Positions 8,881 to 17,144 of a stretch of DNA of 50,167 nt are shown piece after piece. A model generated the notes under the pieces. It was not told the DNA's origin and did not search any database. It was given only the letters and a program-made list of their open reading frames with translations. Origin of the DNA: Candidatus Hodarchaeota archaeon (GTDB lineage Archaea; Asgardarchaeota; Heimdallarchaeia; Hodarchaeales; Hodarchaeaceae); the NCBI GenBank assembly GCA_016840285.1, contig JAEOSR010000058.1, positions 1-50,167 on the forward strand, written 5' to 3'. A program made the translations under genes and the position numbers. The number at the start of each line of letters is the position of its first letter. Position 1 is the first letter of the stretch.

Positions 8881-9885
8881 TCAATCGATAATACTTTTCC
8901 CATATCTTTCTTCGAGTTCTTTCTCAATCTTTTTCCGTCTTGCACGTTTCTTCCAAGTATAGTATCCAATGAATAAAGCAAAACCAGTGAAAAACAATAT
9001 AAAAATTGGCCAAACAATTATGACAAACGAATTATAATATTTAAACGGATTGAAGAAATCAAAAGTTTGGATTTTTAAAATAAGTTCTCTGGTGTCAAAG
9101 AAATTAGAATCTACAAAAAATCGTAGGTTTGAAAATGATGCGAACTTAGTATCGCAGAAAATTTCCAGACTAACTAATGTAAAATTATTTGCAGGTAAAA
9201 TATCTAGCGAAGTTGTCGAAAGAGAAACTTTTATGAACTCTTTCTCTGTTTCTACTCGAAATGTGAGATTTTTTAATGCTGAATCTCCAATATTAGATAT
9301 ATTATAAGTTACTGTTCGCTTTTCATCTGGGAGCATTTCTATACGGGGAATAACGAATCCCTTCAGTTCAATTGGTCCACGTACTTGCAGATTTGGAAAT
9401 TGTATATTAATTCCAAAGGCATAATATGGTTCTAATTGACCATCAGGGGCGGAAATATATTGTTGATTTCCATTCTTATAAAGATAAATCCTTCCAATAA
9501 TATAGGGATTTGTCAATTTCGTTAGAGAAGCAGTGATTGAAAAATTTGCCTTTTTTATCTCTCTTGGATTGAAATTACCAAGATCCGCTGTATCACTTTG
9601 ATCTTTGGCAAAATAAAGCCCAGTATCTAATTCCACCTTTATTGAAATACCATTCTGTTGATTATTTGCGAGCTCCTCAATTTCAACTGTTATCATTACT
9701 GTATCTTCATAATCCATATCCTCTGGTACAGAAACATTCACAAAAAATTCAGCAGTCTCTTGTGTAATGCGAAAAATACTATCATTGATTGATCGGTTAC
9801 TGATGCTAATGCAAGAATCATTCGCAAAGTTCACTGTGGTACTTAATGATAGAATAATAAGAAGAAATAAAAGACCTCTTTTCAT
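8881..9885 (-). CDS. Membrane-anchored secreted protein of the peptide-import locus
   Basis: A 334-residue protein with a signal peptide (MKRGLLFLLIILSLSTTVNFA), about 270 extracellular residues predicted as beta-rich, and one C-terminal helix (SFVIIVWPIFILFFTGFALF) followed by a basic/acidic cytoplasmic tail (KKRARRKKIEKELEERYG). The segment RIEMLPDEKRTVTYNISNIG resembles CARDB/Ig-like extracellular repeats. The start is ATG 9885, with GAGG nine bases upstream; this SD overlaps the end of the upstream ATPase gene, so the two are co-translated. It lies between the ATPase and the binding-protein gene of the importer. It may help hold or present the binding protein at the surface, but that is inference from position; no catalytic motif is seen. 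Confidence 0.75.
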   Translation of the reverse strand: MKRGLLFLLIILSLSTTVNFANDSCISISNRSINDSIFRITQETAEFFVNVSVPEDMDYEDTVMITVEIEELANNQQNGISIKVELDTGLYFAKDQSDTADLGNFNPREIKKANFSITASLTKLTNPYIIGRIYLYKNGNQQYISAPDGQLEPYYAFGINIQFPNLQVRGPIELKGFVIPRIEMLPDEKRTVTYNISNIGDSALKNLTFRVETEKEFIKVSLSTTSLDILPANNFTLVSLEIFCDTKFASFSNLRFFVDSNFFDTRELILKIQTFDFFNPFKYYNSFVIIVWPIFILFFTGFALFIGYYTWKKRARRKKIEKELEERYGKSIID

Positions 9886-9896
9886 TTTTTCATTCC

Positions 9897-10883
9897 TCAA
9901 TCTAACCAGCAGGCTGATAATCGTCCATGTTTCATTATTAGTTCTGGTTCCTCCTCTGTACACTTTTCAAAGGCATAAGGGCATCTTGGGGAAAATCTAC
10001 ATCCAGTAGGAAGATGGATTGCTGTGGGAATTTCACCTTCAATTTCTATCCTTTCCCTTTGTGCTTCAGGATCAGGTACGGGTATGTTGGAGATTAATGC
10101 TCTAGTATACGGATGATGAGGTGATTTAATCACCAATTCGATGTCACCTTGTTCTACAATCTTACCAAGATATAAAATGATAATCTTATGACCTAAATAA
10201 CGTGCTTGGGCCAAATCATGCGTAATAAATAAGATCCCCATCTTGTAGTGAACTTGAAGATCTATCAGGAGGTTGAGGATCTCAATTCGTGTGTTTGCAT
10301 CGAGCATACTAGCAGGTTCGTCAGCTATTATGAATTCAGGGCTCAAAATTAATGCACGAGCAATTGAAACGCGTTGTCTTTGCCCTCCAGATAATTCGTG
10401 AGGAAAGCGAATACTGAAATCAGCAGCGGGGATTAATCCAACATCTTCAAGTGCTTTCATAACTCTCATCGGGATTTCAGATCGAGAGCAGATTTTTATG
10501 ACTTTTAATGGCTCACTAACTATCTCGAATATCGTCATTCTTGGATCAAGAGACTCATACGGATTTTGGAATACCATTTGCATATGGCGTCTAAGTTTTC
10601 GTAATTCGGATTGCTTCTGTTTGGTGATATCATTTCCCTTATAGAGAATTTCTCCTTCTGTAGAATCTTCTAATCGTAAGATTAATCTTGCAGCCGTTGT
10701 TTTTCCAGAACCACTTTCACCCACCATACAAACAACTTCTTGCTTGTGAATTTTGAATGATATACCGTCAACTGCTCTTACATATTCCTTCTTTCCAGTA
10801 AGACCAGTGAGAAGTCCTCCCCGTGTTGAGAACCATTTCTTTAATGATTTAACTTCGAATATCGTCTCTAGCTTTGTACTCAT
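9897..10883 (-). CDS. oppF: Peptide ABC transporter ATP-binding protein (OppF/DppF type)
   Basis: Cytoplasmic ATPase of a peptide/nickel-type importer (about 328 aa). It shows Walker A GESGSGKTT, Q-loop FQNPYESLDPRM, signature LSGGQRQR, Walker B IIADEPASMLD and the switch His in FITHD. The C-terminal Opp-type domain with CRFSPRCPYAFEKC carries the Cys motif that binds an iron-sulfur cluster in this family. Start ATG 10883 is preceded by GGAGAG and overlaps the stop codon of oppD (ATGA), so the two ATPases are coupled. Together with OppB, OppC and OppD it completes the importer. Confidence 0.93.
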   Translation of the reverse strand: MSTKLETIFEVKSLKKWFSTRGGLLTGLTGKKEYVRAVDGISFKIHKQEVVCMVGESGSGKTTAARLILRLEDSTEGEILYKGNDITKQKQSELRKLRRHMQMVFQNPYESLDPRMTIFEIVSEPLKVIKICSRSEIPMRVMKALEDVGLIPAADFSIRFPHELSGGQRQRVSIARALILSPEFIIADEPASMLDANTRIEILNLLIDLQVHYKMGILFITHDLAQARYLGHKIIILYLGKIVEQGDIELVIKSPHHPYTRALISNIPVPDPEAQRERIEIEGEIPTAIHLPTGCRFSPRCPYAFEKCTEEEPELIMKHGRLSACWLD

Positions 10884-11860
10884 ACGAATTTCTCTCCAGC
10901 TCGATAACATGCGACTAGATGCTCTGATGAACTATATTGTTTAAGAGGTGGTGCTTTCTTCTTACATTCATCCATAACTAACGGACAACGGGGATGGAAA
11001 CGGCACCCAGTTGGAGGATTCGCTAGATCTGGAGGAAGACCCTCCAAAGGCTTTATATAAGACTTTTCACCGAGTATACTAGGAAAAGCTTTAATTAACA
11101 ATCTTGTATAGGGGTGTGCTCCGTGATGAAAGATCGTAACTGCATCCCCCACCTCTACAAGTCTTCCAGCATACATTATTCCAACCTCCTCACAGGATTC
11201 TGCAATGACACTAAGATCATGAGTGATAAATATCACACCTAAGTTAAAATCTCGCTGAAGTTTCTTCAGGAGTTTTAGAATCTTTTTCTCTACAATGACA
11301 TCCAATGCTGTTACGGGTTCATCTGCTATTAATAGCTTCGGACTGCAAGCCATTGCCATTGCAATTATAGCTCGTTGTTTCATCCCCCCGGAAAACTCAT
11401 GAGGATAATTCTTAACTCGGTCAGGATCCATCCCGACAATTTCAAATAATTCACGGACTTTTTCCCACGCCTCTTTCTTAACTGATCTCGATGTAACTTC
11501 AGATTTCTCAATTATTACTTCAGCTATCTGTTCTCCTACATTCATTACAGGATTAAACGCATTCATTGCATATTGAAAAACATAAGATATGTCCTTCCAA
11601 CGACTTTTTCTCATCTCTTCCTTAGATTTCTTCAATAAATCAGTATTGTCAAGAATAACTTCTCCATTAACAATTCTTCCAGCTGTAGGGAGCATCCTTA
11701 TAAGTGAAAGAGCTACGGTAGTTTTGCCACACCCACTTTCCCCAGCAAGGCCCAGCATCTTACCACGTTCGACTGTAAAAGAAACGTTATCAACAGCTCT
11801 CACACGTGACTCTTTGAGGAAATAATGTGTAGATAAATCTCTCACTTCAAGTAAAACCAT
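10880..11860 (-). CDS. oppD: Peptide ABC transporter ATP-binding protein (OppD/DppD type)
   Basis: Second ATPase of the importer, about 326 aa. Walker [10 protein letters not shown], signature [16 protein letters not shown], Walker [14 protein letters not shown]-loop FITHDLSV, and a C-terminal Opp domain with [14 protein letters not shown]. The start is either ATG 11869, which overlaps the oppC stop as ATGA, or ATG 11860. The latter is better placed relative to the GAGAG at about 11868-11873. It forms a heterodimer with OppF in this family. Translationally coupled on both sides. Confidence 0.93.
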   Translation of the reverse strand: MVLLEVRDLSTHYFLKESRVRAVDNVSFTVERGKMLGLAGESGCGKTTVALSLIRMLPTAGRIVNGEVILDNTDLLKKSKEEMRKSRWKDISYVFQYAMNAFNPVMNVGEQIAEVIIEKSEVTSRSVKKEAWEKVRELFEIVGMDPDRVKNYPHEFSGGMKQRAIIAMAMACSPKLLIADEPVTALDVIVEKKILKLLKKLQRDFNLGVIFITHDLSVIAESCEEVGIMYAGRLVEVGDAVTIFHHGAHPYTRLLIKAFPSILGEKSYIKPLEGLPPDLANPPTGCRFHPRCPLVMDECKKKAPPLKQYSSSEHLVACYRAGEKFV

Positions 11861-11865
11861 TATTT

Positions 11866-12780
11866 TCATCTCTCACGGAGTTTAGGGTTTAGAATCTCAT
11901 TGAGGCTAAAACTAATTAGAGCAAAACCAAGAGCAAGAAGCATGATGCATATCCCAGGAGGAATGAAATGCCACCAGGCTCCTGTAATTATCGCATCTTC
12001 TCTACGGGCCTCGTAAAGCACCCTTCCCCAAGACCATTGCCCAGTAACACCAAAGCCCAAAAAACTAAGTGCTGATTCTGCAATAATCGAGTTAACAACA
12101 CCTAAAATCATGTTTGCAAAGACCAGAGGCAAAATATTAGGTAGGATATGATCGGAAATAATGTAACGATCACTTGCTCCAACTGCCCTTGTTGCCTCAA
12201 TAAAGGCTCTTTCCTTAATAGAGAGGGTTTCTGCTCTTACCATTCGAGAAGTTCCAGTCCATCCTAAGAATCCAATAATTATTATGAGGTTTTCCACTCC
12301 AGGGCCAAATAGGGCAACGAAAACTAGCATTAATGGCAATTGGGGTAATTGTAGAAAGAAATCTGTTACTCGCATCAAGACATTATCTAACCATCCTCCA
12401 TAATATCCTGCAACAATTCCAAAGATTGTTCCAATAACTACTGCGATGAAAGCTGCAGTTAAACCAATCAAAAGCGAAATCTGTGTACCAGCTACCATTT
12501 GACTGAATATATCCCGTCCTATTCGATCAGTACCAAGAGGATGACCAAGAGAAGGCGCAAAGTTCCGCCCCCCAGTCATCGAAGTGTTTGGATCATAAGG
12601 CACCAATATCTGTGGAGCTACACCAATCACAAAAAAGAATATAACTAAGTATAGACCGATCAAACCAAAGGGACTATCGGTATAAAGTCCCCAAAATCGT
12701 CGAAAACGAATTTTATAACGCAAGTAGCGAGTTGGAACCAAATATTCCGAAGTTGAATCGATTTCAGTAGTAGTTGCCAA
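11866..12780 (-). CDS. oppC: Peptide ABC transporter permease (OppC/DppC type)
   Basis: Inner permease subunit of about 304 aa with six helices. It has the N-terminal OppC motif region (FWGLYTDSPFGLIGLYLVIF), HPLGTDRIGRDIFS, and the EAA loop EATRAVGASDRYIISDHILP that contacts the ATPase. Start is TTG 12780, because no ATG lies near; weak Shine-Dalgarno. It follows oppB by 11 bp and overlaps oppD at its 3' end. Confidence 0.92.
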   Translation of the reverse strand: MATTTEIDSTSEYLVPTRYLRYKIRFRRFWGLYTDSPFGLIGLYLVIFFFVIGVAPQILVPYDPNTSMTGGRNFAPSLGHPLGTDRIGRDIFSQMVAGTQISLLIGLTAAFIAVVIGTIFGIVAGYYGGWLDNVLMRVTDFFLQLPQLPLMLVFVALFGPGVENLIIIIGFLGWTGTSRMVRAETLSIKERAFIEATRAVGASDRYIISDHILPNILPLVFANMILGVVNSIIAESALSFLGFGVTGQWSWGRVLYEARREDAIITGAWWHFIPPGICIMLLALGFALISFSLNEILNPKLRER

Positions 12781-12791
12781 TTATTATCACA

Positions 12792-13832
12792 TCAATATCG
12801 AATTCGTGGGTCAAGAAGACCGTAAATAAGATCAGCAAAGAAGTTGGAAATGATAGTGACTGCAGCAACTAAGAGCAACAGCCCTTGTAATACTGGATAG
12901 TCCTGTCTATACACGGATTCGTATGTTAAGAGCCCCAGTCCATTCCAATTAAATACTGTTTCTGTCATTGTAGCTCCAGATACCAAATAAGCCATAGCTA
13001 ACGCTAAAACAGAAATCATCGGGAGCATCGCATTCTTCCGTGCGTGAACAAACATCACTCTTCTTTCTTTCAAGCCTTTAGCTCTCGCAGTTGTTATATA
13101 ATCCTCAGTAAAAACTCCTAACATTTGATCGCGAGCAATTAAGAACCAAGCTCCAACGAAACTGACTATTAATGTTATTAATGGACCAATCATGTGGTAC
13201 AAATAATCTAATCCCCATGAAATTACATCTGGATATTCTTCGATTCTAGGGGATCCTCCATATGGAAGTATGCCAAGCTGTCCAAAACAGATGAAAACTA
13301 TGAGCATTCCTATCCAAAAAACAGGGGTAGAATAGGAAGTAAGGGTAACAAATATAAGAGTCATGTCGGTTTTTGATTTGAACTTGGAAGAAGCTAACGT
13401 TCCCAGGAGAATCGCTAGAAGAAATGAAAGAACAATGGATAAACCCATTAGAATTACTGTATTCAGAAGCCGATGACCAAAAATTAGATAAGTAACTTCT
13501 TGTGGAAAATAATTAAATGAAACTCCTAGATCTCCTACAAGTAGTTTCTGAATATAAATAACAAACTGATTATCTACCAAAGTGTTTGGATCGAATGTGA
13601 GTTGGAAGTCCTTATCGATAAATGGTAAAATCGCTTTGTCCAATCCAAAACGTTTTATGAGTTTTGATCGGTATTCACCTGGATCATGCACAGGTGAACC
13701 AGCTCTACCAAGTATAGCTGTTGTGGGATCTCCAGGCATTATACGAAATAATATAAAATTAAAAATTATTGTTATAATCAGCAAAATTATACTATCTATT
13801 GCTCTTTGAATAACATATCTTCTAAAGCTCAT
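12792..13832 (-). CDS. oppB: Peptide ABC transporter permease (OppB/DppB type)
   Basis: First gene of the importer operon (346 aa). N-terminal helix (IIFNFILFRIMPGDPTTAIL), a longer extracytoplasmic loop, then five helices with the EAA-type loop TARAKGLKERRVMFVHARKN. PVFWIGMLIVFICFGQLGILPYGG is split across residues typical of OppB. Start ATG 13832 has GGAG close upstream, and a TATA-like box lies about 60 bp before it. It begins a minus-strand run of genes that continues to the M19 dipeptidase. Confidence 0.92.
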   Translation of the reverse strand: MSFRRYVIQRAIDSIILLIITIIFNFILFRIMPGDPTTAILGRAGSPVHDPGEYRSKLIKRFGLDKAILPFIDKDFQLTFDPNTLVDNQFVIYIQKLLVGDLGVSFNYFPQEVTYLIFGHRLLNTVILMGLSIVLSFLLAILLGTLASSKFKSKTDMTLIFVTLTSYSTPVFWIGMLIVFICFGQLGILPYGGSPRIEEYPDVISWGLDYLYHMIGPLITLIVSFVGAWFLIARDQMLGVFTEDYITTARAKGLKERRVMFVHARKNAMLPMISVLALAMAYLVSGATMTETVFNWNGLGLLTYESVYRQDYPVLQGLLLLVAAVTIISNFFADLIYGLLDPRIRY

Positions 13833-13889
13833 TCACTCCAACGTCCATTTCCTTCAATAGATTGTTCTTACAGTTAATTGTTCAGTGTA

Positions 13890-13901
13890 GTTTATATAAC
13901 C
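13890..13901 (-). promoter_or_regulatory. TATA-like box of the peptide-importer operon
   Basis: On the minus strand the sequence GGTTATATAAAC lies about 60 bp upstream of the oppB start. It is the best A-box-like element in this gap and is correctly placed for transcription of the whole minus-strand locus. Confidence 0.45.
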
Positions 13902-14056
13902 ATTTTTGGACTTGATATTTGAGTTTCAACCAAGAATCATATTTTTTCTGAGCAGTAAAATTTCTTTCTTTTAAAAGGATTTAGGAAGTTGCAAATATGG
14001 TTCTTTTTAATCAATCTAACGCCTTTCCATATTCAAATAAGGTATCTGCGTTATAG

Positions 14057-14258
14057 TTATCTAATTGAACTTAAGATAAAGGAGTGGCCATCTTTAAAAT
14101 TAACGATTTCTCCTGTTTCAAAATTGCCTTTAATCTTAAGCAATCAACAGCTTGCTGTCTACTACTTCCTGCACCAAAATATTTACAATCAGGATATCAT
14201 CCGATTTTCTCTTCTCAGATAATTTTTCCCATCCTCAAAGATTACCAAAGGCATATAG
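14057..14258 (-). pseudogene. Decayed small subunit of a LeuD/homoaconitase-type hydro-lyase
   Basis: Minus-strand remnant of a leuD-like gene. Three pieces can be read in shifting frames: FEDGKNYLRR followed by SDDILIV; YFGAGSSRQQAVDCL (codons from 14181 down); and NFETGEIVNFKDGHSF, ending at a stop at 14057-14059. They align in order with the intact LeuD-like protein at 16014: AMEDYNPNF and [41 protein letters not shown]. At least one single-base frameshift and a deletion of about 50 codons in the middle make it non-functional. Its orientation matches the left-edge leuC-like gene, not the intact pair at 14.75 kb, so it probably derives from a leuC1-leuD1 copy. Confidence 0.8.
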
Positions 14259-14319
14259 TCCCAATTAGAGGCAGTTAGAAAACCTACAGAAGAATCTCAA
14301 TGATTATCCCTAAAAAATA

Positions 14320-14344
14320 GATCTTCATCATAAGACTGAGCTGT
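14320..14344 (+). pseudogene. Fragment of the zinc-ribbon gene
   Basis: GATCTTCATCATAAG and the following bases match 471-495 of the intact zinc-ribbon gene with about two differences. Short, but it lies in the expected order and orientation just before a duplicated leuC leader, as an intact zinc-ribbon gene would. Confidence 0.6.
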
Positions 14345-14346
14345 TA

Positions 14347-14466
14347 AGAGCGTACACCCTTATTCTGTATTAGGAGAGTTAACAATAAAGAATTTAACTC
14401 CAGTTACATTTTGTGATTCACGAGGATAGTGGTTATGTCTGGGCAAACATTAATACAAAAAATTCT
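14347..14466 (+). repeat. Duplicated leuC leader with the first codons of leuC (dead copy)
   Basis: This stretch repeats 14657-14774, the leader and first codons of the intact leuC-like gene, about 314 bp upstream. It includes the shared AACAATAAAGAATTTAACTC, TTTTGTGATTCACGAGGAT and an ATG at 14435 coding MSGQTLIQKIL (intact copy: MSEQTLIQKIL). After codon 11 it runs into unrelated intergenic sequence and soon meets a stop. Confidence 0.9.
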
Positions 14467-14541
14467 CACCCTTTTGATTATATTACGTGGCGTTTTTCGT
14501 GATCGATAATTAATATGATCTTAGCTAGCTTTTGCAAATGA
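14466..14541. repeat. 76-bp direct repeat, copy 2
   Basis: Second copy of the intergenic sequence at 233-308 (74 of 76 bases identical). Here it is joined on the left to the eleventh codon of a dead leuC copy and on the right to the tail of a dead zinc-ribbon copy. The bases equivalent to 309-584 are missing. Confidence 0.95.
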
Positions 14542-14612
14542 ATGCTTTTGTCACTCGAATTCCCCGAAATAAGAAGTTGACTGATTATATCTCTCGACGA
14601 TTGATTTCCTGA
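14541..14612 (+). pseudogene. 3' fragment of the zinc-ribbon gene
   Basis: Matches 585-656, the last 24 codons and stop of the zinc-ribbon gene, at 63 of 72 positions. It would encode NAFVTRIPRNKKLTDYISRR but lacks a start, the Cys pairs and the upstream part of the gene. Confidence 0.88.
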
Positions 14613-14656
14613 TAAATTATCTTTTGATATCTCTATTTTTAGTTATTCTTAATGTT

Positions 14657-14748
14657 TAGAGCGTACACACCCTAATTCTGCCTCAAGATAGTCAACAATA
14701 AAGAATTTAACTCCTGTTTCTATTTTGTGATTCACGAGGATTGTCGGC
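14657..14748 (+). promoter_or_regulatory. Leader of the intact leuC-like gene (duplicated upstream)
   Basis: Leader shared with 14347-14434, about 80% identical by eye. Conserved blocks are GAGCGTACAC near the 5' end, AACAATAAAGAATTTAACTCC in the middle (split here after 20 bases) and GTGATTCACGAGGAT before the ATG. The last contains GTGATTCAC, a perfect 9-base palindrome about an A/T centre, and GAGG as ribosome-binding site. No classical riboswitch fold was recognised. Confidence 0.5.
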
Positions 14749-16011
14749 ATGTCTGAGCAAACATTAATACAAAAAATTCTTGCACGAGCTGCAGGAAAGG
14801 AAGAAGAAGGGGTAGTCGAGAATGAAATAGTTTTTGTTTCTCCCCATATGATTCTAAGTCATGATAATTCTGCTGCTATCTCAAAGACTTTTTATCAGAT
14901 AACAGGAACCGATGGCAAAGTTTGGGATCCAAACAAGATTTTCATTGATCTAGATCACGCTGTCCCTCCACCCGACTATAAAAAAGCAGAAAATCATAAA
15001 ATAATTAGGAAATTTGTCAAAAAGCAGGGAATAAAACATTTTTACGATTGTGGAACGGGAATATGCCATCAAGTTCTGCCTGAGGAAGGCCTAGTACCCC
15101 CAAACGTTGTAATTCTTGGTTCCGATTCTCATACAACAACTCATGGAGCTTTTGGCGCTGCTGGCATACCAATAGGTCGTACTGAAACAGCATCGGTATG
15201 GGCAATTGGAGAAACTTGGTTAAAGGTTCCTGAAACGCTAAAAATAACTTTAGATAACTATTTACCAAAAGAAGTTTATGCGAAAGATGTCATCTTAGAT
15301 ATAATTGGTAGAATTTCAGCAGACGGAGCTACATACAAATCCATTGAATTTTATGGGAAAGCTATTGGCAAAATGTCCATAAGTGACAGAATGACTATCA
15401 GTAATATGTCAGCAGAGGCAGGAGCTAAAGCTGGAATCTTCCCCGCTGATACTGTAACTGAGGATTGGAATAAGCAGTTTGATTTTCATTATGAAAGATT
15501 AACAGCCGATGAAAATGCGAGTTATGAACAAGAACTTAGTTTTGACCTCGCAAAGCTGACACCACGGGTAGCTCAACCTCATAAAGTTGATAATGTTATT
15601 CCTGTGGAGGAATTACCAAGAATTGAAATAGATGTCGCGCTTCTTGGGACATGTACTAATGGTAGAATCGAAGATCTTCGAATTGCTGCCGAAATTTTGA
15701 AAGATACAAAGGTAAATCCTAATACCAGACTACTTATCTATCCTGCGTCAAGAAATATCCTTAATCGTGCAATAAGAGAAGGTATAATGGAAATCCTAGT
15801 TGATGCGGAAGGGCAGATAGGCGTTCCTGCTTGTGGGCCGTGTCTTGGTGAATATGGAGGAGCTTTAGCTCCTGGTGAAAGAGCGATTTCAACCGCGAAT
15901 CGTAACTTTAAAGGAAGGATGGGAACAAGAGAGGCTGAAATTTACTTGGCTAATCCTGCAGTGGTCGCCAAATCAGCGATTGCAGGGTATATCACAAATG
16001 AGGAGGTTTGA
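14749..16011 (+). CDS. 3-isopropylmalate dehydratase/homoaconitase-type large subunit
   Basis: Large (catalytic) subunit of a two-subunit aconitase-superfamily hydro-lyase, 420 aa. The three 4Fe-4S ligands are present: C302 in GTCTNGR and C362/C365 in CGPCLG. Substrate-site motifs VILGSDSHTTTHGAFGA and YPASRNI are also intact. Members convert 3-isopropylmalate, homocitrate/homoaconitate or 2,3-dimethylmalate-type acids. The N-terminal region (IVFVSPHMILSHDNSAAISKTF) differs from the paralogue at the left edge. GAGG lies about 12 bp before the ATG. It ends just before its small subunit, with the small-subunit SD inside its last codons. The substrate cannot be assigned; leucine or 2-oxosuberate/lysine-type biosynthesis are the usual alternatives. 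Confidence 0.9.
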   Translation: MSEQTLIQKILARAAGKEEEGVVENEIVFVSPHMILSHDNSAAISKTFYQITGTDGKVWDPNKIFIDLDHAVPPPDYKKAENHKIIRKFVKKQGIKHFYDCGTGICHQVLPEEGLVPPNVVILGSDSHTTTHGAFGAAGIPIGRTETASVWAIGETWLKVPETLKITLDNYLPKEVYAKDVILDIIGRISADGATYKSIEFYGKAIGKMSISDRMTISNMSAEAGAKAGIFPADTVTEDWNKQFDFHYERLTADENASYEQELSFDLAKLTPRVAQPHKVDNVIPVEELPRIEIDVALLGTCTNGRIEDLRIAAEILKDTKVNPNTRLLIYPASRNILNRAIREGIMEILVDAEGQIGVPACGPCLGEYGGALAPGERAISTANRNFKGRMGTREAEIYLANPAVVAKSAIAGYITNEEV

Positions 16012-16013
16012 AA

Positions 16014-16520
16014 ATGAAATTTACAGGTAAAATGTGGATTTTCCCTGATGATGACATCAATACTGATGTAATATTTCCAGGAAAATATACTTATGAACCA
16101 CTGACTCCAGAACAGATGGCAGAACACGCCATGGAAGATTATAATCCGAATTTTGCAAAAGAAGTTACCAAGGGTGACATCATTGTTGCAGGGAAGAACT
16201 TTGGTTGTGGAAGTAGTCGTGAACAAGCTGTAATCTGCTTAGCGAAAGCTGGTGTAAGTTGTATCATTGCTAAATCTTTCGCACGGATTTTTTACAGAAA
16301 CGCTATAAATCAAGCCCTACCGCTTGTTATTTCTTTTGATTGCTCTAACCACGTCATCCTAAACAAAAATGCATTAAAAAACAAAGAAATCGCTATAGAT
16401 TTCGACACAGGTGTCATCAAACTCCAAAATGAAGAATTTTTTTTTCCTAAACTCGATAGTCAGGCATTAGAAATCTTTAAAGCTGGAGGATTGGTTGAAT
16501 ATACAAGAAAACGTTTATAA
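16014..16520 (+). CDS. 3-isopropylmalate dehydratase/homoaconitase-type small subunit
   Basis: Swivelling-domain subunit, 168 aa, partner of the gene ending at 16011. It has the family blocks [36 protein letters not shown] and [20 protein letters not shown]. The start is ATG 16014, seven bases after GGAGG; an in-frame TTG at 16008 lies too close to that SD. The loop after IFPGKY, which in characterised archaeal enzymes separates isopropylmalate (YLV-type) from homoaconitate (YLRT-type) activity, reads YTYE here and fits neither. A decayed relative lies at 14057-14258. Confidence 0.9.
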   Translation: MKFTGKMWIFPDDDINTDVIFPGKYTYEPLTPEQMAEHAMEDYNPNFAKEVTKGDIIVAGKNFGCGSSREQAVICLAKAGVSCIIAKSFARIFYRNAINQALPLVISFDCSNHVILNKNALKNKEIAIDFDTGVIKLQNEEFFFPKLDSQALEIFKAGGLVEYTRKRL

Positions 16521-16538
16521 TTTCTGTTAAAAATACAA

Positions 16539-17066
16539 ATGGTAACAATTAGGTTAGATGAAGCGATGGCTGAGATTAAAAACACTGAAAAGAAATCTAT
16601 TAGGAGTTCGTTAGAGTTCTTTGGCTTGGTATCATTTTTAATCTTTCCTCTTTACACTTTTATAATCGCACTAGGAGTTTTCATGTTTCTATCGATTATG
16701 CAATTAGGTTTCTTTGGTGGTGAAGGTGAAGGGTTCTTTTTTATACCCGATTTGAATCTGACTAGTTTTTTTGATTGGTTATTGTCGTTTGAGTGGTTTA
16801 GTAGATTTTTGATTGATTCAATGGGACTCCTGGTGATTTTTTACATATATACCATTGTTGTCTGGATATATGTCTATTATGGTACTATTAAACCCATTTT
16901 TTATGGAGATAAAGAGAAAAAATGGTCATTAGGATGGTATGTGGAAACTTGGTTTAAGGTGCTTGGGATTTTTTTTATACCAGCAATTATGATAGTGCAA
17001 ATACTTCCTTTTAGAGCGAAGAATGTTCCATATAAACTAGACCTAGATATACGCTTATTTCAGTGA
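16539..17066 (+). CDS. Membrane protein of unknown function
   Basis: Protein of 175 aa with three likely helices: about 32-57 (LVSFLIFPLYTFIIALGVFM), 96-117 (LLVIFYIYTIVVWIYVYYG) and 140-157 (VLGIFFIPAIMIVQILPF). A glycine/acid loop GGEGEGFFFIPDLNL lies between the first two. No recognised family. It begins 18 bp after the small hydro-lyase subunit, so read-through is possible, but nothing else links it to that pathway. Confidence 0.65.
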   Translation: MVTIRLDEAMAEIKNTEKKSIRSSLEFFGLVSFLIFPLYTFIIALGVFMFLSIMQLGFFGGEGEGFFFIPDLNLTSFFDWLLSFEWFSRFLIDSMGLLVIFYIYTIVVWIYVYYGTIKPIFYGDKEKKWSLGWYVETWFKVLGIFFIPAIMIVQILPFRAKNVPYKLDLDIRLFQ

Positions 17067-17144
17067 AATCTTAGCATTTATCTCTAGAAGAATGTGTCTG
17101 ATTAATTCATCCAGTTTTACAAAGCAAATAGGAAAGGTGATAAC

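Noticed and set aside
8556..9017. Minus-strand frame of about 150 codons overlapping the secreted-protein gene
   Set aside because: It overlaps the 3' end of the gene at 8881-9885 in another frame, its composition is non-coding-like, and no family is recognisable.
13989..14278. Two overlapping plus-strand frames of 64-77 codons
   Set aside because: They lie opposite the leuD remnant on the minus strand, which explains the sequence better.
14435..14509. A possible short leader peptide beginning MSGQTLIQKIL
   Set aside because: The first 11 codons are a copy of the start of leuC and the rest is the intergenic repeat, so it is a fossil rather than an attenuator peptide.
14749..16520. Assigning the hydro-lyase pair as leuCD for leucine synthesis
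   Set aside because: The substrate loop (YTYE) does not match the isopropylmalate pattern, and no leuA or clear leuB adjoins it, so no specific symbol is given.
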